A DNA stretch of 56,582 nucleotides from positions 11,990 through 68,571 of the forward strand of contig ONAX01000026.1 in NCBI GenBank assembly GCA_900315875.1. The letters are read 5' to 3'. Source of the DNA: an uncultured Eubacteriales bacterium. GTDB taxonomy: Bacteria; Bacillota; Clostridia; Oscillospirales; Acutalibacteraceae. The notes beneath the pieces were generated by a model. That model had not been told where the DNA came from. It saw only the letters and a list, made by a program, of their open reading frames with translations, and made no database searches. Of the stretch, positions 8,133-15,943 are shown piece by piece. Every line of letters starts with the position of its first letter. Positions within the stretch are counted from its first letter, which is position 1. Made by a program: the position numbers and the translations under genes.

Positions 8133-9077
8133 TTACAGTACATCGTCGAGAACGGCTTTCAGCGTGTCAGCGGAACGCTTGAGCGCTGCCTTTTCCTCGT
8201 CACTCAGCTCAATGGGAACCAGATCCTCAACGCCGTTTTTGCCTACAATTGCAGGCATGCTGAGAGCTACTCCGTTTATTTCTTCGGTATTTTGTATGCT
8301 GGAAACGGGCAGAACCGATTTTTCGTCCCTGACGATCGCCTCACAAATACGCTTGACGGACATTGCAATGCCGTAGTAGGTCGCCTTTTTCTTGTTGATT
8401 ATTTCATATGCGCTGTTTTTAACGCCCTCTGCGATTTTTTCGGTAGCATTATCATGATCGAAATGTCCCCTCATTTCGCAGAATTTGTGCAGCGGAACAC
8501 CTGAAACATTAGCGCTGCTCCATGCTGCGATCTCGCTGTCGCCGTGTTCGCCGATAATGAATGCGTGTATGCTTCTGCTGTCTACCTGGAGATGCTCGCC
8601 GAGCAGGTATTTAAGCCTTGCTGTGTCAAGAACCGTGCCCGAGCCGAAAACGCGGTTTGCCGGGAAGCCGCTGAGCTTCTGCGCCGTGTAGGTGAGAATA
8701 TCAACCGGATTGGCAACTATCAGGAGTATGCCCTGAGTATTGTATTTTGCGATTTCAGGGATAATGGATTTGAATATCCCGACATTTTTCTTTACAAGAT
8801 CCAGCCTTGTTTCGCCGGGTTTCTGACCTGCGCCTGCAGTTACGATAACTACTGCAGCATCGCTGATGTCCTCATATCCGCCTGCATATATCTGCATAGG
8901 CTTGGAAAAGGGCAGACCGTGGCTGATATCAAGAGCCTCGCCCTCAGCTCTGTTTCTGTCGGCGTCAATCAGTACAAGCTCTGAAAAAAGTCCGCTTTCC
9001 ATAAGTGCAAATGCCGTTGCTGAGCCAACAAATCCGCATCCGACAATTGCTGCCTTTCTGCTGTTCATTTCTGCCAT
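8133..9077 (-). CDS. ldh: L-lactate dehydrogenase
   Basis: A 314-residue NAD-dependent enzyme reducing pyruvate to lactate. It has the dinucleotide motif GCGFVGSA (G13, G15, G18), the substrate-side VTAGAGQKPGETRLDL loop (Arg at the position that favours lactate over malate is preceded by Q, the LDH type), the FGSGTVLDTAR segment and the catalytic His in IGEHGDSE. Start ATG 9077 has AAGGAG upstream. It stands alone with its own promoter, a 16-base perfect palindrome just upstream and its own terminator. Confidence 0.95.
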   Translation of the reverse strand: MAEMNSRKAAIVGCGFVGSATAFALMESGLFSELVLIDADRNRAEGEALDISHGLPFSKPMQIYAGGYEDISDAAVVIVTAGAGQKPGETRLDLVKKNVGIFKSIIPEIAKYNTQGILLIVANPVDILTYTAQKLSGFPANRVFGSGTVLDTARLKYLLGEHLQVDSRSIHAFIIGEHGDSEIAAWSSANVSGVPLHKFCEMRGHFDHDNATEKIAEGVKNSAYEIINKKKATYYGIAMSVKRICEAIVRDEKSVLPVSSIQNTEEINGVALSMPAIVGKNGVEDLVPIELSDEEKAALKRSADTLKAVLDDVL

Positions 9078-9109
9078 TGTGAATCACTCCTTATTTAGTT
9101 TCTGTAATT

Positions 9110-9152
9110 ATTATATAGTTTATTCAATATTTTTTCTGTTGCCATGGCAACA
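9110..9152 (-). promoter_or_regulatory. ldh promoter region with 16-base palindromic operator
   Basis: A TATAAT -10 box lies at 9115-9110 (minus strand). TGTTGCCATGGCAACA at 9137-9152 is a perfect palindrome whose edge overlaps the expected -35 region; no good -35 hexamer is visible. This placement suits a repressor or activator dimer site. It does not match the Rex (TTGTTAANNNNTTAACAA) or CcpA consensus. Confidence 0.6.
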
Positions 9153-9155
9153 CAA

Positions 9156-9416
9156 TTATGGATAAAGTAAAATAAGCGAAATATAAAACGGCAAAAACGC
9201 CGCCAACGGTATTATGCGCTGGAGCATGCTGTGTGAGTATAGAAGATTATATACATCGTAGGCTGCGATTTCAGCAGCATATACGAGAATAAGCCACTGC
9301 AGATTTTTATACAGAGAGAAGCCGTCGTGATAGATCTTATCCCTGATCTGATACGAAAAGGGAAGGGCGGCAAGCTCTGAAATACCGTTTTTCAGCAGAA
9401 GACAAAGCGTTATCAC
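9156..9416 (-). CDS. Small membrane protein or truncated remnant
   Basis: An 86-codon frame beginning at a GTG with only a GGGG patch as ribosome site. It encodes hydrophobic helices near residues 37-55 and 66-85. The same frame stays open about 35 codons further upstream, where it encodes a charged stretch and another hydrophobic helix but offers no ATG, GTG or TTG before an in-frame TAA. This suggests the 5' part of a multi-helix membrane protein was lost. No family is recognised. It is upstream of ldh on the same strand. Confidence 0.35.
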   Translation of the reverse strand: MITLCLLLKNGISELAALPFSYQIRDKIYHDGFSLYKNLQWLILVYAAEIAAYDVYNLLYSHSMLQRIIPLAAFLPFYISLILLYP

Positions 9417-9751
9417 TGCGGCCCCATTGACCAGAAAAATTAAAACTGTAATAACACAGGGCAGGATGATGCGGCTTTTTTCTGAAGGTTCAGCAGCTTC
9501 GTTACGCTTTTTTACTGCTGCTTAATACTTCACTTTACGGCTGTTCGGTTGTAAACGGCATACTTTATGATTTTGCCATACGTTAATTATACAAAATTAA
9601 AAAACCAAAAGCAAGGAGTATATGTTTTTTTGTAATATTGCCCGAAGTGTCATGCTTGTATTTGTGAATAATGGCACTATCTTGATCAAAGCCTTGTACG
9701 TGGATTTCGAGACGCCGTGTTAATCGAGGAGAGAAAACAGATAGAGACATC
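9417..9751. other. AT-rich gap before mntA-hepT
   Basis: Holds the possible lost 5' part of the small membrane ORF and, on the minus strand, a 66-codon frame at 9583-9783 without ribosome site or family likeness. Nothing further is supported. Confidence 0.35.
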
Positions 9752-9780
9752 TTGATAATTATCATCATTTGAAGTATAAT
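9752..9780 (+). promoter_or_regulatory. Promoter of mntA-hepT
   Basis: TTGATA (9752-9757) and TATAAT (9775-9780) with a 17-base spacer. The ATAATTATCAT stretch inside the spacer is a short inverted repeat that could be an autorepression site. Confidence 0.75.
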
Positions 9781-9814
9781 CATAGTAAGAATGATTTATC
9801 AGGAGGGGTTGTTA

Positions 9815-10117
9815 ATGACAGATACGATTTATTCCATTCCTAAAATAGTATCTTTGTTGACACCTGTTTTTGACGAGTACAAAATAAAAAAGGCTGTTCT
9901 TTTTGGTTCCTATGCTAAAGGAAAAGCTGTTCAGAACAGCGATGTTGATATTCTTGTTGACAGCGGAATGAAGGGTTTGGCTTTTTTTGGATTAGTAGAA
10001 GATATTGTAACTGCTCTTGACAAAGATGCTGATATACTTGATGTAAGTCAGATCATTCCTGATTCAGAGGTTGAACGTGAGATTAATGAAACAGGGGTGC
10101 TGATTTATGGAAACTAA
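9815..10117 (+). CDS. mntA: MntA-type minimal nucleotidyltransferase antitoxin
   Basis: A 100-residue polymerase-beta-like nucleotidyltransferase. The catalytic pattern GS-x10-DxD is complete: GSYAKG from residue 31, D43 and D45, with a third acidic residue near 77-79 (DADILDV). ATG 9815 has AGGAGG upstream. In characterised MntA-HepT systems this protein AMPylates the HepT toxin on its active-site Tyr and silences it. The gene overlaps hepT by 11 bases, the typical order for the pair. Confidence 0.9.
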   Translation: MTDTIYSIPKIVSLLTPVFDEYKIKKAVLFGSYAKGKAVQNSDVDILVDSGMKGLAFFGLVEDIVTALDKDADILDVSQIIPDSEVEREINETGVLIYGN

Positions 10118-10445
10118 AGACAGACAGGTGCTTGAAAAAATAAGTCGTCATATTTCTGCGGTATTGAATTATTGTCAGGATTGTTCCTCTCTGGAGGATT
10201 TTGAAAGAAGTTCAATGCGTGTCGAAGCTTGTGTTTTTAATCTTATGCAAATCGGGGAGCTTGCAAAAACGGCTCTATCGGATGAAGCAAAAGCAAACAT
10301 TACCACGATTCCGTGGAAACAGCTTTACGGTATGAGAAACAGAATTGTTCACGGTTACTCCGGTGTGGATATGAGTATTGTATGGGATACCATAAACGAT
10401 GATCTTGAACCATTAAAAGCAGAAATAGTCAAATATATCGTATAA
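10107..10445 (+). CDS. hepT: HepT-type HEPN RNase toxin
   Basis: A 112-residue all-helical HEPN protein. The ribonuclease motif RX4HXY is intact at R77-RNRIVHGY-Y84, with H82 and the Tyr84 that is the AMPylation target. It is expected to act as a homodimer in the cytoplasm. Paired with mntA (11-base overlap). The operon is followed by tRNA-Asn on the opposite strand, a common neighbourhood for mobile defence or addiction modules. Confidence 0.92.
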   Translation: METKDRQVLEKISRHISAVLNYCQDCSSLEDFERSSMRVEACVFNLMQIGELAKTALSDEAKANITTIPWKQLYGMRNRIVHGYSGVDMSIVWDTINDDLEPLKAEIVKYIV

Positions 10446-10483
10446 CAGTTTAGTGAAGACTTAAAAATGTATAATACAAAACA

Positions 10484-10513
10484 AAAATCCTGCCACTTTC
10501 GTGTCAGGATTTT
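10484..10513. terminator. Bidirectional terminator between hepT and tRNA-Asn
   Basis: Stem AAATCCTGCCAC / GTGTCAGGATTT. On the minus strand it is followed by TTTTTGTTTT and ends the tRNA-Asn transcript. It closely resembles the tRNA-Pro terminator at 3820. Confidence 0.85.
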
Positions 10514-10518
10514 CGCTT

Positions 10519-10594
10519 TGGCTCCCCCAACTGGGCTCGAACCAGTGACATCATGATTAACAGTCATGCGCTCTACCGACTGAGCTATGGAGGA
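10519..10594 (-). tRNA. tRNA-Asn (anticodon GTT)
   Basis: Acceptor TCCTCCA/TGGGGGA, D arm with GTCGGTA loop, anticodon stem CATGA/TCATG with loop CTGTTAA (anticodon GTT), T arm CACTGG-TTCGAGC-CCAGT. The 3' CCA is encoded. Confidence 0.95.
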
Positions 10595-10721
<127 letters not shown>

Positions 10722-10841
10722 ACTATCTGTATATATTTTGCTTTGGTTTTCCTGTGTGGACCCGCAGACATTCTGGCAGTAACAGCCGATACATGTTGCT
10801 GCTTTTGGCATTCAGCGGGCTGCAAGAAAATTCAGGTCATA

Positions 10842-10878
10842 GAAAATGTCCGGAACAGCGATAAATCTGCCCCGGACA
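10842..10878 (-). terminator. Terminator of aspS
   Basis: Minus-strand stem TGTCCGG / CCGGACA with an 18-base loop followed by TTTTCT, 35 bases after the aspS stop. Confidence 0.7.
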
Positions 10879-10912
10879 GTGTTTTATTCATCAGCCAAAC
10901 TGACGCGTGAAA

Positions 10913-12697
10913 TCATTCCTCGCCGGCTACAACCTGAATTCCGAGATCAGCAAGCTGTCCGGCGTCAACATCAGCCGGAGCATTGGTCATAGGCTCGCTG
11001 GCGTTCTGAACCTTCGGGAATGCAACAACGTCGCGCAGTGTGGGTGCGCCGAGCATCTGCATGACAAGTCTGTCCAGACCGATGCCCATTCCGCCGTGGG
11101 GCGGTGCGCCGTATTTGAATGCATCCATAAGAAAACCGAATTTTGCATATGCCTGCTCGTCGGTCATGCCGAGCATTTCAAACATCTTCTTCTGCAGGTC
11201 GGGATTCGTGATACGGATAGAACCGCTCGAAAGCTCAATTCCATTGAGAACCATATCGTAGGCCTTTGCGTAAACCTCGCCCTTGTCACCGTCGAGCTTG
11301 TCAAGACAGTCATCTGTCGGGGAGGTGAAGGGGTGGTGCATTGCGATCCACTCGCCGCTTTCCTTATCGAATTCAAAGAATGGGAATTTTACCACCCAAA
11401 GGAAGTTGTAGCCCTCGCCGATAATGTCAAGCTTTTTGGCAGCTTCCAGACGAACTGCACCGAGTGTCGAAAGCACGGTATTGTTATCTGTATCGGCTAC
11501 AATGAATACTACGTCGCCCTTTTCAGCGCCTGCGGTGCTCAGGATGGCGTTCATTTCATCCTCTGTCATGAACTTTGCAAAGCTTGAAGCAATGCCGTCG
11601 TCGGTCATTCTGATCCATGCAAGACCCTTTGCACCGATTCCGCGGACAAATTCAGTAAGCTTGTCGATTTCTTTTCTTGTGTAGGTTTTAACAGCGCCCT
11701 TTGCAGTGATACCGCGAACAGAACCGCCGCCTTCAACAGCACTGCTGAATACGCCGAAGCCGCAGCCGCGCACAGCGTCAGTAATATCGAAAAGCTCCAT
11801 GCCAAATCGGGTATCGGGCTTATCGGAGCCGAAGCGCTCCATAACTTCGTTGTATGTGTATCTGGGAAACGGGGTGGGGATGTCGATATTCATTACTTCC
11901 TTGAATACTCTTTTGATATAGCCTTCGCCTATCTCGAGAACGTCCTCCATGTCCACAAATGACATTTCAAGGTCGATCTGAGTGAATTCAGGCTGTCTGT
12001 CTGCTCTGAGGTCCTCGTCACGGAAGCAGCGCGCAATCTGCATGTAACGGTCAAAGCCGGATACCATGCAAAGCTGCTTGTACATCTGCGGCGACTGAGG
12101 CAGAGCATAGAAGGAGCCCTTGTGGATTCTCGAGGGAACCAGGAAGTCACGGGCACCCTCGGGGGTGGATTTGATAAGCATGGGTGTTTCAAGCTCAATA
12201 AAGCCGTTTTCGTCAAAATAGTCGCGTGTAACCTTAGCAACCTTGTGACGGAAAATAAGGTTCTGCTGCAGGGCAGGACGGCGAAGGTCGAGGTAACGGT
12301 ATTTAAGCCTTGTAAGCTCGGCGGTCTTGCAGTCGTCCACGATTTCGAAGGGGGGTGTTTCGCTTTTTCCGAGAATGCGAAGCTCTCTTACCTCGATTTC
12401 AATATCACCTGTGGGAATATCCTTATTCTTGCTGCTGCGCTCACGTACAACGCCCTTTGCTGCAAGGACAAATTCGCTTCTGACGGAAAATGCCTTTTCA
12501 AAAACAGCGCGGTCGGTATTGTCGTCAAATGCAAGCTGTACAATGCCTGTGCGGTCGCGCAGGTCGATAAAGATAAGCTGTCCGAGGTCGCGCTGGCGCT
12601 GTGTCCAGCCGCAGACAGTGACTTCCTCACCGATGTTGCTGCTGCGAAGCTCGCCGCAATAGCAGCTGCGCTTCATTCCTGTCAAAAATTCTGCCAT
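10913..12697 (-). CDS. aspS: Aspartyl-tRNA synthetase
   Basis: A 594-residue class II synthetase of the bacterial type. It has an N-terminal OB-fold anticodon-binding domain (residues ~15-115), motif 2 around RCFRDEDLRADRQPEFTQID, the bacterial insertion (GAD) domain at ~300-420, and motif 3 GMGIGLDRLVM near 535. Full length, all motifs present. Start ATG 12697 has a GAAAGAAG site; an internal Met at residue 8 is an alternative. It follows hisS by 26 bases, so the two form one operon. It charges tRNA-Asp, and the lack of visible asnS here says nothing about a discriminating or non-discriminating type. Confidence 0.97.
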   Translation of the reverse strand: MAEFLTGMKRSCYCGELRSSNIGEEVTVCGWTQRQRDLGQLIFIDLRDRTGIVQLAFDDNTDRAVFEKAFSVRSEFVLAAKGVVRERSSKNKDIPTGDIEIEVRELRILGKSETPPFEIVDDCKTAELTRLKYRYLDLRRPALQQNLIFRHKVAKVTRDYFDENGFIELETPMLIKSTPEGARDFLVPSRIHKGSFYALPQSPQMYKQLCMVSGFDRYMQIARCFRDEDLRADRQPEFTQIDLEMSFVDMEDVLEIGEGYIKRVFKEVMNIDIPTPFPRYTYNEVMERFGSDKPDTRFGMELFDITDAVRGCGFGVFSSAVEGGGSVRGITAKGAVKTYTRKEIDKLTEFVRGIGAKGLAWIRMTDDGIASSFAKFMTEDEMNAILSTAGAEKGDVVFIVADTDNNTVLSTLGAVRLEAAKKLDIIGEGYNFLWVVKFPFFEFDKESGEWIAMHHPFTSPTDDCLDKLDGDKGEVYAKAYDMVLNGIELSSGSIRITNPDLQKKMFEMLGMTDEQAYAKFGFLMDAFKYGAPPHGGMGIGLDRLVMQMLGAPTLRDVVAFPKVQNASEPMTNAPADVDAGQLADLGIQVVAGEE

Positions 12698-12723
12698 TTC
12701 AATTACTTCTTTCTTTTTATATA

Positions 12724-14037
12724 TTATACAAGACCGAGCTTTTCCATAAAGCTGTCGTTTGCTCCGTTAACATACATTGCAAAGAATGCATCATAGAAGC
12801 CCTCATCAAGCGGAACTTCCTTTTTAGCTCCGTTAAGCATATTCTTAACAGTTGCCTTTCCTGCAGCAAGCTCGTCGTCACCGATAACAACGCTGAATTT
12901 AGCTTCTATCTTGTCAGCGTATTTCATCTGAGCCTTTATGCTTCTGCCGACTATGTCGCCCTCAGCAATAAGTGAGGAATTTCGCACACCCTCGACAAGC
13001 TCGAATGCCTTGATCTTTGCCTTATCTCCTATGCCGATCACGTACAGGTCGCACACGGGCGGCTTTTCAAGCTCGATGCCCTGAGTGTCAAGCAGCAGAA
13101 GAAGTCTTTCAATGCCCATTCCGAATCCGAGCGACGGGGTGCTCTGACCGCCAAGCTCTTCGATAAGACCATCGTAGCGTCCGCCGCCGCAGACGGTTCC
13201 CTGGGCACCTATGTCATTTGAAACGAATTCAAATACTGTTCTTGTATAGTAATCAAGTCCGCGCACGATGCGGGGATTGACCTTGAACGGGACTTTTACA
13301 GCGTCAAGGCAGCTTTTTACTCCCTCGAAATGCTCGCGGCAGTCGTCGCAGATATAGTCGAGAACTGTCGGTGCCTTTGCGGCAATCTCAGAGCAGACGG
13401 GGCTTTTGCAGTCGAGAATACGCATCGGATTGCGCTCCAGACGGCTGCGGCAGGTATCGCAAAGCTCTGATTCGTGTGCAGAGAAATATTCCTTGAGTGC
13501 AGCATGATATTTCGGACGGCAATCCTTGCAGCCAATTGAGTTAAGCTCCAGAGAAAGATTCTGAACGCCGAGACGGTCAAAGATAGAATGAGCGCAGCAG
13601 ATAACCTCTGCGTCTGCGTAGAAGGATGGCGCACCGTAAACCTCAATGCCGAACTGGTGGAATTCGCGCTGTCTGCCCTTCTGGGGCTTTTCGTAGCGGT
13701 AGCATGAGGTCAGGTAATAAACCTTAACGGGGTAGCCGTCGTTATATACGCCGTGTTCGAGCATTGCTCTTGCAGCGCCTGCAGTACCCTCGGGGCGAAG
13801 AGTGACAGATTCGCCGCCCTTTGTTTCGAATGTGTACATTTCCTTCTGTACAACATCAGTCGTATCACCTACAGAGCGGTTAAAAAGCTCCGTATGTTCA
13901 AAAACAGGGGTGCGTATCTCCTTAAAGCCGTAGGACTGCGCCTGACCGCGCATAATATCCTCGACAAACTGCCACTTATAGCTTTCTGATGGCAGGATAT
14001 CCTCTGTACCCTTGATACCATTGGTAATAAGCTTCAT
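12724..14037 (-). CDS. hisS: Histidyl-tRNA synthetase
   Basis: A 437-residue class II synthetase. Motif 2 is TLRPEGTAGAARA, the His-specific loop GLDYYTRTVFEF is near residue 265, motif 3 GMGIERLL near 315, and the C-terminal anticodon-binding domain fills the last ~100 residues. Unlike many Firmicutes synthetase genes it shows no T-box leader: the 5' region is only about 60 bases from promoter to ATG. First gene of hisS-aspS. Confidence 0.97.
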   Translation of the reverse strand: MKLITNGIKGTEDILPSESYKWQFVEDIMRGQAQSYGFKEIRTPVFEHTELFNRSVGDTTDVVQKEMYTFETKGGESVTLRPEGTAGAARAMLEHGVYNDGYPVKVYYLTSCYRYEKPQKGRQREFHQFGIEVYGAPSFYADAEVICCAHSIFDRLGVQNLSLELNSIGCKDCRPKYHAALKEYFSAHESELCDTCRSRLERNPMRILDCKSPVCSEIAAKAPTVLDYICDDCREHFEGVKSCLDAVKVPFKVNPRIVRGLDYYTRTVFEFVSNDIGAQGTVCGGGRYDGLIEELGGQSTPSLGFGMGIERLLLLLDTQGIELEKPPVCDLYVIGIGDKAKIKAFELVEGVRNSSLIAEGDIVGRSIKAQMKYADKIEAKFSVVIGDDELAAGKATVKNMLNGAKKEVPLDEGFYDAFFAMYVNGANDSFMEKLGLV

Positions 14038-14096
14038 AAAATGTTCTTCCTTTCAGTTTTCGTACCTTTCGGTGCAGCAAACACCGATACGTATCT

Positions 14097-14125
14097 ATTC
14101 TACATGATTACGTCAAAAAAATCAA
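14097..14125 (-). promoter_or_regulatory. Promoter of hisS-aspS
   Basis: On the minus strand TTGATT (14125-14120) and TAGAAT (14102-14097) with a 17-base spacer. A CGGTG...CACCG hairpin lies in the short leader. Confidence 0.72.
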
Positions 14126-14340
14126 TCTTTTCTTTCATACAGCGGCGCAGTGCGGCAGTGATAAACCGTATTCTTATTACGTTTGCAGCTCCAATCCGGT
14201 TTATCTGCGTTCGTTCGATCGTTTGGCTGACGGAGCATTCAAAGAAAAAGTCTTTTATGGAAATACTACTTCTTGAAAGCAAATGATTTGTACCCACAAG
14301 GTGCACACCTTCGTGTTGACATAGTGCAGCTTCCGATCGT
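14126..14340. other. Gap between hisS promoter and the RelE remnant
   Basis: No gene is seen. It may hold the decayed 5' end and antitoxin partner of the RelE/ParE remnant, but no antitoxin reading frame can be recognised. Confidence 0.35.
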
Positions 14341-14607
14341 CTTGAGAGTTTAACCGGAAATCCGGCAACAGCAAAAAGAGTGATTGAGTAAATTGCCGGC
14401 AGGATAGAAAGCCTTTCTGAATTCAGCAGTCTGGGTATGGATATTACCGCACTGACAGATGAAATCAGTGGTTACAGGTACCTGATTATTGACAGATATA
14501 TCGTATTCTACAGAGTGATTGAAAGTGAAATTATTGTTGTCAGCATTATTGATGGCAGAACTGATTATATGAAATATCTTTTATCCGGATTGACTGAGGA
14601 AGATTAA
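14341..14607 (+). pseudogene. RelE/ParE-family toxin remnant with in-frame stop
   Basis: Conceptual translation gives LESLTGNPATAKRVIE, a TAA at 14389-14391, then about 70 residues ending with a typical RelE/ParE C-terminus (YRYLIIDRYIVFYRV...IIVVSIIDGRTDYMKYLL). The single stop replaces what is usually a Lys or Arg codon in this helix, and the N-terminal strand is not recognisable upstream, so the toxin is probably inactive. No antitoxin gene is seen beside it. The 3' end overlaps the convergent acetyltransferase gene by four bases. Confidence 0.75.
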
Positions 14608-15242
14608 TCTTCCTCAGCTTTTTTGTCGGCCTTAGCACGGAAGCTTCTGTATTCCTCGTAAACTTCCGTCCAGTAACGCTTATCCTCGTCCGTTATCGGG
14701 CGCATTACTCTGCATGGGTTGCCGACTGCAACGACATTATCGGGAATATCGCGAGTGACGACCGAGCCGGAACCTATCACAACATTGCTGCCGATTGTAA
14801 CACCGGGGTTTATCGTTACGTTTCCGCCAATCCATACATTGTCGCCTATCGTAACAGCCCGTCCGCCTTCAATGCGCTTGTTGCGTATTTCTGCATCAAT
14901 TGGGTGCCACGGGGTGAAAATACAGGTGCGCGGTCCGAAAAGGACATCGTTTCCGATATGAACCGGTGCAACGTCAAGGATTATACAGTCGAAGTTTGCA
15001 TAAAAGCCCTCGCCGATATATGTATTGCAGCCGTAATCGCAGCGAAACGGCGGTTCAATACAGATGTGCTCTCCCACAGAGCCGAAAAGCTGCTTTAAAA
15101 GCTCAGTGCGGTAGTCCAGCTGTTCCTCGGTTGTTGAATTGAAAAGCCTTGTAAGTTGACGTGAGCGGGCCTTGTCATGCAAAAGTTCCGGATCAAGATC
15201 GCAGTAGGGCAGACCGCTGAGCATTCGTTCTTTTTCTGTCAT
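14604..15242 (-). CDS. Maltose/galactoside-type sugar O-acetyltransferase
   Basis: A 212-residue left-handed beta-helix acetyltransferase. The N-terminal Mac domain (MLSGLPYCDLDPEL) is followed by hexapeptide repeats (HIGNDVLFGP, VTIGDNVWIGGNVTINPGVTIGSNVVIGSGSVV) and the catalytic His in TPWHPID. It transfers acetyl groups from acetyl-CoA to a sugar hydroxyl; which sugar is unknown. ATG 15242 has GGGAGG upstream; a longer in-frame reading to 15299 would run through the promoter. Single-gene unit. Confidence 0.92.
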   Translation of the reverse strand: MTEKERMLSGLPYCDLDPELLHDKARSRQLTRLFNSTTEEQLDYRTELLKQLFGSVGEHICIEPPFRCDYGCNTYIGEGFYANFDCIILDVAPVHIGNDVLFGPRTCIFTPWHPIDAEIRNKRIEGGRAVTIGDNVWIGGNVTINPGVTIGSNVVIGSGSVVTRDIPDNVVAVGNPCRVMRPITDEDKRYWTEVYEEYRSFRAKADKKAEED

Positions 15243-15270
15243 GATAATACCTCCCGAAGTTGATATAATA

Positions 15271-15299
15271 ATTTTACAAAATATAATATGTAAATGCAA
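15271..15299 (-). promoter_or_regulatory. Promoter of the sugar acetyltransferase
   Basis: Minus-strand TTGCAT (15299-15294) and TAAAAT (15276-15271), 17-base spacer. Confidence 0.7.
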
Positions 15300-15466
15300 G
15301 GGTTTATAAAAATGCAGGAAAGTGACATAATTTTATTTGTCAGTACAGATATCGGTATCTATGGTCACAAAATGAGGAATAATTTTATGACAACAGTAAA
15401 AAAGTACTTTATTATCGCAGCGCGATGTATTATAATGAATACAGATAACTTTTTGCGAGGTGCGAT

Positions 15467-15943
15467 ATGGAAAAGATAAAGAACAGGATAAATATAGAAA
15501 TAGCAGGCACACGCTTTACGGTGCTGAGCGAGGAAACTGACGCCTATACAAAAAGGCTTGCGTCAAAGCTTACGGATGAAATCGGTGTTATCAGAAAGGC
15601 TGCTCCGGGTCTGTCTCTTTCATCGGCTGCAATGCTTGCGGCTCTCAATTACTGCGACAGCAGCACAAAGGCGCAGGCGGACGCTGACGCTCTGCGCACA
15701 CAGATAAAGGAATACCTGGCTGAAATCACAAAACAGCGCGGAGAGTGTGATGAGCTTGCTGAGGAAAACGAAAAGCTCAGACGCGATATCGAAACCCTCA
15801 GGAAAAGGCTCGGGGAAAGGGGAAAGACCCCGGAAATGCCGGCTCCCGTTTCGCGCACAGTCAAGACCGTAAGAGCGGCCGTCCAGACTGACGAGGCAGC
15901 GGAGGAAATAACGGACTTTTTTGAAAAATTTGAAAAGAAATGA
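15467..15943 (+). CDS. zapA: Cell division protein ZapA
   Basis: A 158-residue ZapA family protein that bundles FtsZ at the division site. The N-terminal globular domain (INIEIAGTRFTVLSEETDAYTKRLASKL) is followed by a coiled coil at about 70-115 and a variable acidic C-tail. ATG 15467 has GAGG nine bases upstream; a TATAAT-like box lies near 15430. It overlaps the U32 peptidase gene by four bases; zapA followed by a U32 gene is a conserved order in Firmicutes. Confidence 0.9.
   Translation: MEKIKNRINIEIAGTRFTVLSEETDAYTKRLASKLTDEIGVIRKAAPGLSLSSAAMLAALNYCDSSTKAQADADALRTQIKEYLAEITKQRGECDELAEENEKLRRDIETLRKRLGERGKTPEMPAPVSRTVKTVRAAVQTDEAAEEITDFFEKFEKK

Noticed and set aside
9583-9783. Minus-strand 66-codon frame
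   Set aside because: No ribosome site, no family likeness and very AT-rich ends; not supported as a gene.
12122-12796. Long open frame antisense to aspS/hisS
   Set aside because: A shadow of biased codon use in the real synthetase genes; no start signal.
14038-14126. T-box leader for hisS
   Set aside because: The leader is too short and lacks the GGTGG core; only a plain promoter and a small hairpin are present.
15294-15479. Short plus-strand frame before zapA
   Set aside because: It covers the acetyltransferase promoter and zapA leader and has no ribosome site.
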